DNA from: Hymenobacter oligotrophus
GTDB lineage: Bacteria; Bacteroidota; Bacteroidia; Cytophagales; Hymenobacteraceae
Direction of reading: 5' to 3'
DNA length: 64,000 nucleotides
Assembly (NCBI RefSeq): GCF_003574965.1
Contig: NZ_CP032317.1
Location: 2,046,001-2,110,000, forward strand
The notes beneath the pieces were generated by a model. That model was not told where the DNA came from. It saw only the letters and a list, made by a program, of their open reading frames with translations, and did no database searches. Positions 33,619-44,952 of the stretch are shown here, one piece after another; the first letter of the stretch is position 1; the number at the start of each line of letters is the position of its first letter. The translations under genes were made by a program, and so were the position numbers.

Positions 33619-34587
33619 CTAACGCACACGCGTCAGGTTTGGTGCATTTGCCGGGTTGGTGCGGGGACTACGGTTGCGGCCCAGCTGCTTCAGCATCTGC
33701 GGCACGTTGTCTACCTCAATGGCATCGGGCTGCAGGGCCAGTAAGCGCCTGATGGATTTGCCCGAACGCCCGCCAAACAGCACTACTTGCAAGCCCGCCG
33801 ACCGCACCTGCGCCACGTGCTCGGGCGTGGCCAAGCGCTTGGGCAGCACCACCGCCCGCACGCCCTCTACGGCCGCTAGCGGCAACCGCTCATTAAACCG
33901 ATCGGTAATTTCCAGACCTAGGGCCACGCCGGGCAGCTCGGTTTTAAATTGCCGAAGCGTGGGCACGTGCTCCGTCACAATTAGCACCCGCTCGGGTGGC
34001 ACCTGGTATTGCCGCAGCAACCGACCTAGGGCGCGCACCAACCTGGGCGAACGAGCATGGGGCTGCTGGGGCTGGCAGGCATCGTTTTCGTGCAAATCAA
34101 GGTGCAGGTACGGAAACGCTGGCCGTTTGCTTAGCTCCTGCAGCAGTTGCTCGAGCGTGGCAATGCGCTGCTGCTGAAACCAATCGTAAGGCGGGCCGCC
34201 GCGGTAACTCAGCTGCTGCAAGGCGGCGGCGCGGTGCTGGCTTACGCAGCCGTGGCCGGTGGTCATGCTTTGCAGCTCGGCGTCGTGGTAGAGCACCGGT
34301 ACGCTGTCTTGGCTGAGTTGCACGTCCACCTCTACCCCATCGGCGCCGGCACCTAGGGCCTTGGCTACCCCGGCCAGGCTGCTTGGCGGCAACGGGTTAA
34401 ACGGATTTATGGGCGTGAAGAACCCCGAACCCGCGTGCCCAATTACCCGCACCGGCGCGTGGCCCGGGCCGACGGTGGTGCTGCCGCTGCCCGCGTGGCG
34501 GCTGCAGCCGGCCAACACACCTCCAAGCACACAAACCAGCCAATTGGCGCGGCGCGCCAGCACGGTAACGGCGTAACGTTTGAGCAT
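33619..34587 (-). CDS. Glycerophosphodiester phosphodiesterase lipoprotein
   Basis: A 322-residue enzyme of the GDPD fold. The start at 34587 (MLKRYAVTVLARRANWL) gives a lipobox LAGCS; longer readings give no signal peptide. Residues about 45-55 have the VIGHAGSGFF start of the catalytic barrel (usually HRG; here His-Ala-Gly). Then GADGVEVDVQLSQDSVPVLYHD holds the Glu-x-Asp pair and His, typical of the active site. Later LHLDLHENDA is the usual E/D strand. It would hydrolyse glycerophosphodiesters to alcohols and glycerol 3-phosphate at the membrane surface. The HRG to HAG change deserves notice. Confidence 0.82.
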   Translation of the reverse strand: MLKRYAVTVLARRANWLVCVLGGVLAGCSRHAGSGSTTVGPGHAPVRVIGHAGSGFFTPINPFNPLPPSSLAGVAKALGAGADGVEVDVQLSQDSVPVLYHDAELQSMTTGHGCVSQHRAAALQQLSYRGGPPYDWFQQQRIATLEQLLQELSKRPAFPYLHLDLHENDACQPQQPHARSPRLVRALGRLLRQYQVPPERVLIVTEHVPTLRQFKTELPGVALGLEITDRFNERLPLAAVEGVRAVVLPKRLATPEHVAQVRSAGLQVVLFGGRSGKSIRRLLALQPDAIEVDNVPQMLKQLGRNRSPRTNPANAPNLTRVR

Positions 34588-34620
34588 AGTAGATCGGCTA
34601 TACTTTACACTCGATCTACT
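34588..34620. promoter_or_regulatory. Perfect inverted repeat between divergent GDPD and tilS
   Basis: AGTAGATCG (34588-34596) and CGATCTACT (34612-34620) are exact inverted copies separated by 15 bases, directly before the GDPD start codon. Either an operator or a leader hairpin is possible. Confidence 0.5.
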
Positions 34621-34679
34621 GATTGGCAGCCGCTTAGGTTTAGCCACCCAGGCGGTTTCGCGGCGGGGCGAGCAGGCGC

Positions 34680-34687
34680 TACCTTTG
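34680..34687 (+). promoter_or_regulatory. -7 promoter element of tilS
   Basis: TACCTTTG, an exact consensus match, is 24 bases before the tilS ATG. Confidence 0.6.
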
Positions 34688-34711
34688 CGCCTCCCCTTGT
34701 ACTGTGCTTGT

Positions 34712-36055
34712 ATGCTCGACCGCGTTCGTGAGTTTATTGCCGAAAACAACCTGTTCAACCCCGAAACCGACCAGCTGCTGGTGGCCGTGAGCGGCGGCAT
34801 GGATTCGGTGGTGCTGCTCGATGTGCTGCACCGCCTGGGTGTGGGCGTGGCGGTGGCGCACTGCCACTTCGGCTTGCGCGGCGAGGAGGCCGATGCCGAC
34901 GAGGAGTTTGTGCGCAAGCTGGCCAAGAAGTACGACGCCCCTTACTTCGCCGAGTTCTTCGACACGAAGGGTTTTGCCGAGCAAGAAGGTTTGTCAACCC
35001 AAATGGCTGCCCGTGTGCTGCGCTACCAGTGGTTCGAGCAGGTGCGGCGCACCCAACAGCTGGGTTACATAGCCACCGCGCACCACCGCCGCGACGCCGC
35101 CGAAACCATGCTCCTGAACCTGACGCACGGCACCGGGCTGCGCGGCCTGCACGGCATACCTGCCCGGCAAGGCCACGTGGTACGCCCGCTGCTGGGCATC
35201 GGCAAGGAGGATATGTTTGACTACGTGGTGGAGCGCCGCCTGGTGTGGCGCGAAGACTCCTCGAACGAAAGCACCGCTTACCAGCGCAACAAGCTGCGCC
35301 ACGAGGTGCTGCCCACCCTGCGCGAGCTAAACCCCAACCTCGACGAAACCCTGCAACACACCGCCGAGCGCGTGCAGGGCGCCGAGTTGCTGGTGCAGCA
35401 CATGGTGGAGCAAGCCACCCAGCAAGCCCGCCGCGACGAAGATCAGGCCGTGTACATCAACATTGGGGTGCTGCAGGCCACGCCCGCCACGGCCGTGGTA
35501 TTGCAGGAAATGCTGCGGCCCTTTCATTTTTCGTGGCTAGTGGTCAAGGACATTGTGGCCTCGTTCCGGGCCACGTCGGGGCGGCAGTTCGAGTCGCCCA
35601 CGCACTTGCTCGTGAAAGACCGCGACCAACTCGTCATCACGCCCAAAAACCTAGGTGGCTTCGGTACCTTTCAGCTACAGGCAGGCCAAGCCGAGCTAGT
35701 AGCCGAGGGCCTGCGCCTAACGGTAACCGAGCGCCCGGCCGAGGGCTACAAAATCCCTAGGTCGCGCGAGGTGGCCGCCTTCGATGCCGACAAGCTGAAG
35801 TTTCCGCTGACGCTACGCAAGTGGCGCGAGGGCGACTGGTTTATGCCCATCGGCCTGAAGGGCAAAAAGAAGCTCAGCGACTTTCTCATCGACGAAAAAG
35901 TACCCCTGAACCTGAAGCCGCAAGTGCCGTTGCTCGTTACGCCCGATGGCAAAGTAACCTGGGTAGTTGGCTACCGCCCCGACGACCGGTTTAAAGTGAC
36001 GGAGGAAACGCAGCGGGTGCTGGAGGTGCGCTTGCAACGCCAACCGACGAAGTAA
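34712..36055 (+). CDS. tilS: tRNA(Ile)-lysidine synthase
   Basis: A 447-residue ATP-dependent enzyme that converts cytidine 34 of a minor tRNA-Ile to lysidine, allowing AUA decoding. The start at 34712 (MLDRVREFIAENN) is chosen for its position after the promoter. The PP-loop SGGMDSVVL lies at residues 27-35. AHCHFGLRG and the ATAHHRRDAAETML helix complete the N-terminal domain. The substrate-binding domain follows about residues 220-320, and the C-terminal TilS domain (about 370-440) has KWREGDWFMPIGLKGKKKLSDF. Length and order are normal. Confidence 0.95.
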   Translation: MLDRVREFIAENNLFNPETDQLLVAVSGGMDSVVLLDVLHRLGVGVAVAHCHFGLRGEEADADEEFVRKLAKKYDAPYFAEFFDTKGFAEQEGLSTQMAARVLRYQWFEQVRRTQQLGYIATAHHRRDAAETMLLNLTHGTGLRGLHGIPARQGHVVRPLLGIGKEDMFDYVVERRLVWREDSSNESTAYQRNKLRHEVLPTLRELNPNLDETLQHTAERVQGAELLVQHMVEQATQQARRDEDQAVYINIGVLQATPATAVVLQEMLRPFHFSWLVVKDIVASFRATSGRQFESPTHLLVKDRDQLVITPKNLGGFGTFQLQAGQAELVAEGLRLTVTERPAEGYKIPRSREVAAFDADKLKFPLTLRKWREGDWFMPIGLKGKKKLSDFLIDEKVPLNLKPQVPLLVTPDGKVTWVVGYRPDDRFKVTEETQRVLEVRLQRQPTK

Positions 36056-36174
36056 AACCTAGGCAGCGCGGGCCATAAAGTCCGCGCTACTTCGCTGTCG
36101 GGGGTGCTACTTCGCGCCACTCTTTCTACCTTGCAAGCGCGTAACCCCATCTTTCAATTCCCATTCCGTACCCC

Positions 36175-37119
36175 ATGAAAGTAACCGTTGTAGGGGCAGG
36201 TAACGTGGGCGCTACCTGCGCCGACGTACTCGCTACCCGCGAAATCGCCAACGAAATTGTTCTCGTCGACATCAAGGAAGGCATTGCCGAAGGCAAGGCT
36301 CTGGACATTTGGCAGAAGGCTCCCATCATCGGTTACGACTCGCGTACCATCGGCGTAACCAACGATTACAGCCGCACCGCTGATTCGGACGTGGTGGTAA
36401 TTACCTCGGGCCTGCCCCGCAAGCCCGGCATGAGCCGCGACGACCTTATTTCGGTTAACGCCGGCATCGTGAAGTCGGTAACGGAGCAAGTGGTGAAGTA
36501 CTCGCCCAACGCCATCATCATCGTGGTATCAAACCCGCTCGACGTGATGACCTACCAAGCGCACCTCACCTCGGGCCTCGACCGCACCAAGGTATTTGGC
36601 ATGGCTGGCATCCTCGATACCGCTCGCTACCGTGCATTCTTGGCTGAGGCCCTGAATGTAAGTCCCAAAGACATTCAGGCAGTACTGATGGGTGGCCACG
36701 GCGACACCATGGTGCCCCTGCCCCGCTACACCACCGTGGGCGGCATTCCGGTAACCGAGCTGATCGGCAAAGAGCAACTCGACGCCATTGTGCAGCGCAC
36801 CGCTGTTGGCGGCGGCGAGCTGGTGAAACTGATGGGTACCTCGGCTTGGTACGCTCCGGGTGCCGCCGCCGCGCAAATGGTTGAGGCCATCGTGCGCGAC
36901 CAGCGCCGCGTGTTCCCGGTGTGCGTAGAGCTGAAAGGCGAGTACGGCATCGACGGCGTGTACCTGGGTGCTCCGGTTATCCTCGGCAAAAACGGCATCG
37001 AGCGCATCATCGAGCTGCAGCTGAACGACGACGAGAAGGCCCTGCTCGAAACCTCGCGCGGCCACGTGAAAGAGGTAATGGATGCGCTGGACAAAATGGG
37101 CCAGCCCGCCAACGCGTAA
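36175..37119 (+). CDS. mdh: Malate dehydrogenase
   Basis: A 314-residue NAD-dependent enzyme of the LDH-like MDH group, interconverting malate and oxaloacetate in the TCA cycle. The Rossmann loop VVGAGNVGATCADVL is at residues 5-19. GLPRKPGMSRDDL holds the substrate-binding arginines (Arg at about 82 and 88). VVSNPLDVMT, GMAGILDTARYR and the catalytic His in GGHGDTMVPLPR (about residue 176) follow. The end, LLETSRGHVKEVMDALD, is typical. The ATG at 36175 has TACCTTGC about 40 bases upstream. A terminator lies at 37145. Confidence 0.96.
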   Translation: MKVTVVGAGNVGATCADVLATREIANEIVLVDIKEGIAEGKALDIWQKAPIIGYDSRTIGVTNDYSRTADSDVVVITSGLPRKPGMSRDDLISVNAGIVKSVTEQVVKYSPNAIIIVVSNPLDVMTYQAHLTSGLDRTKVFGMAGILDTARYRAFLAEALNVSPKDIQAVLMGGHGDTMVPLPRYTTVGGIPVTELIGKEQLDAIVQRTAVGGGELVKLMGTSAWYAPGAAAAQMVEAIVRDQRRVFPVCVELKGEYGIDGVYLGAPVILGKNGIERIIELQLNDDEKALLETSRGHVKEVMDALDKMGQPANA

Positions 37120-37144
37120 CTCGGCTTAACGGCCGGAACTGCGC

Positions 37145-37183
37145 GAGCCGCTATGCCTTCGGGCGTAGCGGCTCGTTTGTTTT
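37145..37183 (+). terminator. Terminator after mdh
   Basis: GAGCCGCTA pairs with TAGCGGCTC around a GC-rich loop, followed by GTTTGTTTT. Confidence 0.85.
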
Positions 37184-37184
37184 C

Positions 37185-37321
37185 TGTCATTCCGAGCCAA
37201 GCGAGGAATCTGGTGGAGTCTTGCCCTGCCCAAAATCACGACGCGCGCAAGTGTGGCGCTACTGGTTCGGGCCTAACCGCCGTCTGCTTTCCCCAAATTC
37301 CTCGCTTGGCTCGGAATGACA
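37185..37321. repeat. Intergenic palindrome, GTCATTCCGAGC family
   Basis: Left arm TGTCATTCCGAGCCAAGCG (37185 on) and right arm 37295-37321 match inversely over 25 of 27 bases, with GAGGAATC just inside each arm. It lies between mdh and the first rhomboid end. Confidence 0.85.
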
Positions 37322-37322
37322 A

Positions 37323-37372
37323 AAAGCAGCGGCCCCACCCAGGAGTTACCGAGCGGGGCCGCTGCATAGCGC
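37323..37372 (-). terminator. Terminator after the first rhomboid
   Basis: On the minus strand, GCAGCGGCCCC pairs with GGGGCCGCTGC and is followed by TTTTTG. Confidence 0.8.
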
Positions 37373-37384
37373 AATCAGTGCAAA

Positions 37385-38275
37385 CTATTTCTGGCTGGCC
37401 CGAAACAGCTTCTGCTTTTCGTCCTTGGAAAGGCTTTCGTAGCCGGAGCGCGAAATCTTGTCCAGAATAAGGTCGATTTCTTCTTGCGGCGGTTGGGCCA
37501 AACCGCCGCGCTTGCTACCGGCCGCATTGGCTTGCGGGCTGCGGTGCGTTACGCGCAAGCGCGGCCGCCCGTGCAACAACCCGTTAATCCATTCGCCTAC
37601 GGCAATAACCGGCCGGCCCAAATCGCGGCCGCGCTGCAGTTGGTTGATGTACACGAAGCCCAGCACGGCGCCGCCTAGGTGGGCAATTTGCCCGCCGGGG
37701 TTGGTACCGTTAATGCCGGCAATCGAAATCAGCACCACCGCCGCAGCAATGTACTTGATGCGCACGGGGCCAATCAGCAGCAAACTAAAAGTGTAATCGG
37801 GCAAGAGCGTGGCCGCCGCTACTATTACAGCCGTAACGGCGCCCGAGGCACCCAACATGGGCACGCCCAAACCCGGCCGCAGCACCGGCACCAAATTGTA
37901 GCTCAGCACAAAAAACAACGCCCCTACCAAGGCCCCCAGAATGTAGAGGCTCACCAGGCGTCGGTCGCCTAGGTACTCGCGCACCAGCATGCCAAACCAG
38001 TACAGGTTTAGCATGTTGAACAGAATGTGAAAAAAGCCGTCGTGGGTAAAGGCATAGGTGAGTACCGTCCAGGGGTGCCGAATCAGGTTCGGCAGGTCGG
38101 AGGGCATGGCCAGCTGGCGCAGCACTACTTCGTAGGCGTCGCCAACGCTGCTCAGGTGCAACACCGCGCGCATCACCACCAGCAACGCAAACACCAGCAC
38201 GTTGATGACCAACAGCTGATTCAGCGCGTTGTCGCGGCGGGTGAAGGTCTGCTGAATATCGGCGAAGATGCTCAT
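37385..38275 (-). CDS. Rhomboid-family intramembrane serine protease
   Basis: A 296-residue protein with six likely membrane segments in residues about 20-220. The catalytic serine lies in GASGAVTAV (about residue 145) and the histidine in AHLGGAVLG (about 199). The HxxxN region TYAFTHDGFFHILFNMLNLYWFG is in the first core helices. A soluble C-terminal tail of about 70 residues ends in Lys/Glu-rich sequence. Rhomboids cut transmembrane substrates. A second rhomboid follows in the same orientation with a 13-base gap, so the two are likely co-transcribed. Confidence 0.9.
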   Translation of the reverse strand: MSIFADIQQTFTRRDNALNQLLVINVLVFALLVVMRAVLHLSSVGDAYEVVLRQLAMPSDLPNLIRHPWTVLTYAFTHDGFFHILFNMLNLYWFGMLVREYLGDRRLVSLYILGALVGALFFVLSYNLVPVLRPGLGVPMLGASGAVTAVIVAAATLLPDYTFSLLLIGPVRIKYIAAAVVLISIAGINGTNPGGQIAHLGGAVLGFVYINQLQRGRDLGRPVIAVGEWINGLLHGRPRLRVTHRSPQANAAGSKRGGLAQPPQEEIDLILDKISRSGYESLSKDEKQKLFRASQK

Positions 38276-38288
38276 GGCAAAAGGTGGG

Positions 38289-39077
38289 TTAGTAGAAGCG
38301 CGAGTGGTGCCGTTCCCAGTATTTCAACAGCAGGAAACCGAACAACATTCCGCCCAGGTGGGCGAAGTGGGCCACGTTGTCGCCGGGGTTGCGCTCCACG
38401 CCGGCGTAGAGCTCGTACAGCCCGTACAGCGCCACGAAATACTTGGCCTTGATGGGAAACGGAAAAAACAGGAGCATCAGCTCCGTATTGGGGAAAAGAT
38501 AGGCAAAAGCCAGCAGAATGCCGAAGAGGGCCCCGGAGGCGCCCACCATCGGGCCATTAAGCGCGCGCTCGTAAATCGTATCGACGCTCTCGATTGCGCC
38601 CCTGATATTATTTTGATTGCCGGGGTTTAGCTGAATGTCGCGGGCCACCATCTCGTAGCCTTGGCCCTGCGGGTAGTAGTCGCGGTAAAAGTCGCTGAAG
38701 CCCACGGCGCTCGGCGACTCCACAAAGGCGTTGCGCGCGTCGCGCATTTGCGCCAACTCATATTCCCGAATACCGGAATAAAGCACCCCCGCTCCTACCC
38801 CGCAAATCAGCCAGAAAGCCAGGAACCGCTGCGGGCCCCAGCGCATTTCCAGCATCGGCCCGAAGGAAAACAGGCCAAACATGTTGGACAGCAAATGCAC
38901 CCAACCCGCGTGCATAAACATGTACGTGAGGTGCTGGAAGGGCTGAAACAGGTCGGAAGTCCAGGGGTAAAGGGCCAACAAAAGCGGCACTACCCCAAGC
39001 GCACCCATGCCTTCGAGTAGCAACAGCCCTACGTTAATTAGGAGCAGGTTGCGCACCATGGGGGTGACATTGAGCAT
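38289..39077 (-). CDS. Rhomboid-family intramembrane serine protease
   Basis: A 262-residue rhomboid with six membrane segments. The catalytic serine is in GASGALFGI (about 181), the histidine in AHLGGMLFG (about 246), and HAGWVHLLSNMFGLFSFG is the HxxxN loop. Unlike its neighbour it has no long C-terminal tail. A soluble loop between segments around residues 110-160 is distinct. It is the first gene of the pair; its start codon overlaps nothing, and a promoter was not identified. Confidence 0.9.
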   Translation of the reverse strand: MLNVTPMVRNLLLINVGLLLLEGMGALGVVPLLLALYPWTSDLFQPFQHLTYMFMHAGWVHLLSNMFGLFSFGPMLEMRWGPQRFLAFWLICGVGAGVLYSGIREYELAQMRDARNAFVESPSAVGFSDFYRDYYPQGQGYEMVARDIQLNPGNQNNIRGAIESVDTIYERALNGPMVGASGALFGILLAFAYLFPNTELMLLFFPFPIKAKYFVALYGLYELYAGVERNPGDNVAHFAHLGGMLFGFLLLKYWERHHSRFY

Positions 39078-39294
39078 ACGCAGAGCAGATTAGGCTAATA
39101 ACTGAATGGGAGCCGGCGCCGAAAGCGCACCCGGTGCCCGGCAACAAACCTGCTTACGCAAAACAAGCAGGCACAGCGGTACCGCCACCCGGCCGCCGCT
39201 CGGGGCGAAGGTATAACCGCCGCGCAAACTGCACGGTTTAAGCTTCTCCCGGTTTGGCCGCTGGGCCGGCCAGGCCACCGCCCCAACCTAGGAG

Positions 39295-41322
39295 TTAGCT
39301 CCGGAAAAATGCTTGCAGCTGATCGAGCTCCAGCATTACGAGGGTGCGCTGGCCATCGGGCGTGTAGCCGGGCGTTTGGCAGGCAAACAGCTTATCGATA
39401 AGGGCCGTCATCTCCACTTCGCTCAGGCGAGTTGCGGCCGAAGCGGCCACGCGGCGGGCCAGACTGCGGGCCAATTGCTCGCGGCGGTCGAGGCGGGCGC
39501 GCACGCCCGGCATCCGAAATTGCTCGAGCAGGCCCTCGAGCAATTCTTTCTCGTTGGCGCGGCTGGGTACGTCGGAGGGCAGGCCTTCCACCACAATGGT
39601 GTTGGGCCCAAACTCCGAAAACCGAAACCCTAGGTCGTGCAGCTCGGTGGTTACCTCGCGCAGCACGGCAAAGTCGCCGGGCGAAAATGCCACCGTACGC
39701 GGAAAGAGCAGCGTTTGCGAGGCGCTGCTTTCCTCGGCAATCTGCTGCTGGTACTGCTCGTACAAAATTCGCTCGCGGGCCGCAACGTGGTCAATCATCA
39801 TCAGCCCCGATTTTACAGGCACCAGCACGTACTGCTGCACCTGCACCACCCGGCGGCTGGGCATGGCGCCCGGCGCCGCGGCGCCGCCCTCGGCTGCGCC
39901 GGTGCTGGGGCCGTGCGTAAGCGGCAGCTCGGGCGAGGCCGGTGCCGCGGGGGCCGCTTGCACGGCGGGCACCGGCGGCAGCACCGGAATGGCGGGCAGT
40001 GGCTCGGGTTTGGCATCGGGCGCTTCGGCCTCAATGTCGTCGAGGGCGCCGGGTTGGCTTAGGGTTTTGTAGAAGTCTTCCAGGGCCTTACGGGCTTGTT
40101 CGGTGGGGCGCGGCGTCAGGGGTTTTTCGTCGGTCCAGCGGGCGGCTTCGCGCGTGGGCCGGGCCGGTGCGGCAGCGGCGGCCATGGCGGCGGCCAAAGC
40201 CCCGCCTTCGTGCCCTAGGTCGCGGTGGTGCGCGGCATCGTCGGCATCGGCAAAGTCTGAAATCGAGCCCGTGCGCAAGCCCGCCAGCGGAGCAAAGTTC
40301 ACATTGCTTTCGAAGTCCAACGACGGTGCCATGTTGTGCAGACCTAGGGCCTGCTTAACGGCGGCGCGCACAATGGCGTAAACGGTTTTCTCGTCCTCGA
40401 ACTTGATTTCCGTTTTCGTTGGGTGCACGTTGATGTCGATGGTCTTGGGGTCGAGCTCCAAAAACAGCACGTAAAACGGGTGCGTCTCTTTGGGCAGCAG
40501 GCCCTCGTAAGCCGCCAACACGGCGTGGTTGAGGTAGGCCGAACGGATAAAGCGCCCGTTTACGAAGAAAAACTGGTCGCCGCGGCTTTTCTTGGCCGAT
40601 TCGGGCTTGCCGATGTAGCCTTTTACCGAAATAAACGGCGTAACCTCCTCAACTAAAGCCAACTGCTCTTTGTAGCTATTGCCTAGCAAGGCCACCACGC
40701 GCTGGCTTAGCTTGCCGGCGGGCAGGTTAAACACCTCCAGGTCGTTTTGGTACAGCGAAAAGCTGATGCTCGACTTCGACAAGGCCACGTGCTGAAACTC
40801 GTCGAGGATGTGGCGCATTTCCACCGCATTGCTCTTCAGAAAGTTGCGACGCGCCGGCACGTTAAAAAACAGGTTTTTCACGGCGATGCTGGTGCCATCG
40901 GGGCAGGCCGTGGGCTGCTGGCTTACCACCTGCGAGCCTTCTACCAGCAGCTGCGTACCGGTATCCTGGACCTGCAGCTTCGATTTGATTTCTACCTGCG
41001 CCACGGCCGCAATCGAGGCTAAGGCCTCGCCCCGGAAACCTAGGGTACGAATCCGAAACAGATCCTCAGTGGTGCGGATTTTACTTGTGGCGTGCCGCTC
41101 CAGGCTCATGCGCGCATCCGTCGCCGACATACCCGAGCCGTTATCAACCACTTGCACCAGCTGCTTGCCGGCCTCCTTTACAATGAGCTGAATTTGGGTG
41201 GCGCCGGCATCCACGGCGTTTTCCAGCAGCTCTTTCACCACCGAGGCCGGGCGCTGCACCACCTCGCCGGCGGCAATCTGGTTGGCTAGGTACTCGGGCA
41301 GCAGTTGAATGATATCGGACAT
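39295..41322 (-). CDS. mutL: DNA mismatch repair protein MutL
   Basis: A 675-residue GHKL ATPase. The start at 41322 (MSDIIQLLPEYLANQIAAGEV) is unambiguous. Motifs: VVKELLENAVDAGAT (I), DNGSGM (II), TLGFRGEALASIAAV (III). The N-terminal ATPase domain ends around residue 335. A low-complexity Ala/Pro/Glu linker (about 350-470) is longer than usual, and the C-terminal dimer domain (about 480-675) includes QYVLVPVKSGLMMIDHVAARERILYE. The C-terminal metal motif DQHAAHERI appears as DHVAARERI, so endonuclease activity is doubtful. TACCTTTG on the minus strand at 41369-41376 is a good promoter element. Confidence 0.95.
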   Translation of the reverse strand: MSDIIQLLPEYLANQIAAGEVVQRPASVVKELLENAVDAGATQIQLIVKEAGKQLVQVVDNGSGMSATDARMSLERHATSKIRTTEDLFRIRTLGFRGEALASIAAVAQVEIKSKLQVQDTGTQLLVEGSQVVSQQPTACPDGTSIAVKNLFFNVPARRNFLKSNAVEMRHILDEFQHVALSKSSISFSLYQNDLEVFNLPAGKLSQRVVALLGNSYKEQLALVEEVTPFISVKGYIGKPESAKKSRGDQFFFVNGRFIRSAYLNHAVLAAYEGLLPKETHPFYVLFLELDPKTIDINVHPTKTEIKFEDEKTVYAIVRAAVKQALGLHNMAPSLDFESNVNFAPLAGLRTGSISDFADADDAAHHRDLGHEGGALAAAMAAAAAPARPTREAARWTDEKPLTPRPTEQARKALEDFYKTLSQPGALDDIEAEAPDAKPEPLPAIPVLPPVPAVQAAPAAPASPELPLTHGPSTGAAEGGAAAPGAMPSRRVVQVQQYVLVPVKSGLMMIDHVAARERILYEQYQQQIAEESSASQTLLFPRTVAFSPGDFAVLREVTTELHDLGFRFSEFGPNTIVVEGLPSDVPSRANEKELLEGLLEQFRMPGVRARLDRREQLARSLARRVAASAATRLSEVEMTALIDKLFACQTPGYTPDGQRTLVMLELDQLQAFFRS

Positions 41323-41368
41323 GGCAATACGAACCTCGACGGGACTTGCGTTTGTTCGGGTAGAAAGG

Positions 41369-41376
41369 CAAAGGTA
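41369..41376 (-). promoter_or_regulatory. -7 promoter element of mutL
   Basis: CAAAGGTA is TACCTTTG on the minus strand, 47 bases before the mutL ATG. Confidence 0.55.
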
Positions 41377-41727
41377 CGTCACTCCCCGACGGCTTGCGCC
41401 ACCGCTCTGAGTCGGCCGGACCCAGCATGGGATTTTACCCCCACCCGCGTCGTAACATTCCTTGAAAATGAACGGCTTGCCGGTTGCGGGTGTAATTGGT
41501 CCCAAATTAGCACTCATCCGCCACGGGAAATAATGCGTAAGTTTGTGGCCAGCTTTTGCTTGCGGGCTTGCTCGTAAGTGGGTCGGCCATCGTCTTACGG
41601 GCTTCGGCCGGTTATTTCCGCACCGCTTGGTTGGCGCCCTTCTGCGCAGGCTTCGGCCTCCGGCGAAGGGCGCAGACGCAGGCGGCCGACTTAGCCATTT
41701 CATTTACGCGACACGACACAGAGGCCA
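41377..41727. other. Divergent intergenic region with leader hairpin
   Basis: About 350 bases between mutL and the GH3 gene. TAAGTTTG at 41538-41545 could be the GH3 promoter, leaving a leader of about 180 bases. In that leader GCGCCCTTC (41634-41642) and GAAGGGCGC (41665-41673) form a hairpin. No other gene or RNA was identified. Confidence 0.45.
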
Positions 41728-44706
<2,979 letters not shown>

Positions 44707-44779
44707 AAACGTGGCAGCGCCACGGGTTGACTTGAGGGGAAGCCTTTCTATGTGGTGTGGAACAAGCAACCCCTTGACC

Positions 44780-44816
44780 GACGCGTCGTCCCTGACCAGG
44801 ACGGCGCGTTCTTTTT
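44780..44816 (+). terminator. Terminator after the GH3 fusion gene
   Basis: ACGCGTCGTCC pairs with GGACGGCGCGT (one G-T pair) and is followed by TCTTTTTT. Confidence 0.8.
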
Positions 44817-44952
44817 TGGCGTATACTACCCTTGAAGCCTGCCGCTACCTAGGTCAGCGCGTATAATTCTGCGGGTTTTCTCAACTTGCCGCCGCTTGCC
44901 TTGTTAGGCAGCAAAATCACTCCTGCTTCGGCCCCCGCTGCACACACCTCCT

